From NCBI GenBank assembly GCA_003218345.1, contig QHNF01000019.1, forward strand, positions 1 to 6,785: DNA of 6,785 nucleotides. Reading direction: 5' to 3'. Each line of letters begins with the position of its first letter. Within the stretch, counting starts at the first letter, position 1. The notes under the pieces are model-generated. The model was not told where the DNA came from, made no database searches, and saw nothing but the letters and a program-made list of their open reading frames with translations. A program made the position numbers and the translations under genes. The stretch comes from Verrucomicrobiota bacterium (GTDB lineage Bacteria > Verrucomicrobiota > Verrucomicrobiia > Chthoniobacterales > UBA10450). This document shows, in pieces, positions 6,613 through 6,785 of this stretch.

Positions 6613-6785
6613 CGGCCGACCACCATCCCTGCCTGTCGAATTAGCGCTCGTTCGAGAGGCTGGAAGCGTGCCGGCCGAGTCAGCCTCGCCGCAGCGAGTC
6701 CGTCCTGTGGCGAACAAGATGCCTAACCACGTTACTTGCGAGATCGGTTCTAACCGTGTTTCCTGAATTATGCTTCTAACGGTCA
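6613..6785. other. Right flank, non-coding with small repeats
   Basis: No gene is visible. CCGGCCGA occurs at 6612–6619 and again at 6671–6678. GAGGCTG (6656–6662) is the inverse of CAGCCTC (6681–6687), with 18 bases between. These may be pieces of degenerate intergenic repeats. The last 70 bases show no signal. Confidence 0.4.

Noticed and set aside
5827..6785. CRISPR array or tRNA gene in the intergenic parts
   Set aside because: The repeats are only two copies or inverted, with no regular spacers, and no cloverleaf or CCA-ended structure could be found.

Overview
The window looks like chromosomal DNA of a soil Verrucomicrobiota bacterium, probably of the Chthoniobacterales / Candidatus Udaeobacter type. 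This is an inference from gene style: a class III cyclase–TolB-like–TPR receptor ending in an 'LRLDPIWDSLRGHPRFEKIV'-type tail, a short-form homogentisate dioxygenase, an HTTM-family membrane protein, and palindromic GC-rich intergenic elements. No rRNA or other phylogenetic marker is present, so the assignment is tentative.

Layout, all on the + strand. Bases 1–490 hold no gene I can support. Bases 491–925 are the C-terminal remnant of an HTTM-family (vitamin K-dependent carboxylase-like) membrane protein, interrupted by two adjacent amber codons at a place where the family would be expected to have Trp-Trp. Bases 1009–3396 are one adenylate/guanylate cyclase–TPR gene broken into three reading frames. 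Three single-base lesions can be placed from the conserved protein pattern: near 1366, at 1985/1986 and at 2002/2003. Bases 3490–5826 form an intact two-gene operon, hppD–hmgA, preceded by a plausible sigma70-type promoter. Bases 5827–5957 carry a large imperfect palindrome. Bases 5958–6587 are an intact GTP cyclohydrolase I gene (folE), followed by a short perfect hairpin and further small repeats to the end of the window.

How the genes work together: HppD converts 4-hydroxyphenylpyruvate to homogentisate, and HmgA opens the homogentisate ring to maleylacetoacetate, so the operon is the central part of tyrosine (and phenylalanine) catabolism. FolE makes dihydroneopterin triphosphate, the first step to folate and to reduced pterins. 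Next to tyrosine catabolic genes it may supply the pterin cofactor of phenylalanine hydroxylase, although no hydroxylase gene is visible here.

The contrast between halves is the main structural message. The left half (HTTM relic, cyclase) is broken, and the right half (catabolic operon, folE) is clean. I see no mobile element, CRISPR array, tRNA or rRNA, and no convincing novel system. The most useful oddities are the precisely placed lesions in the two broken genes and the palindromic intergenic elements.
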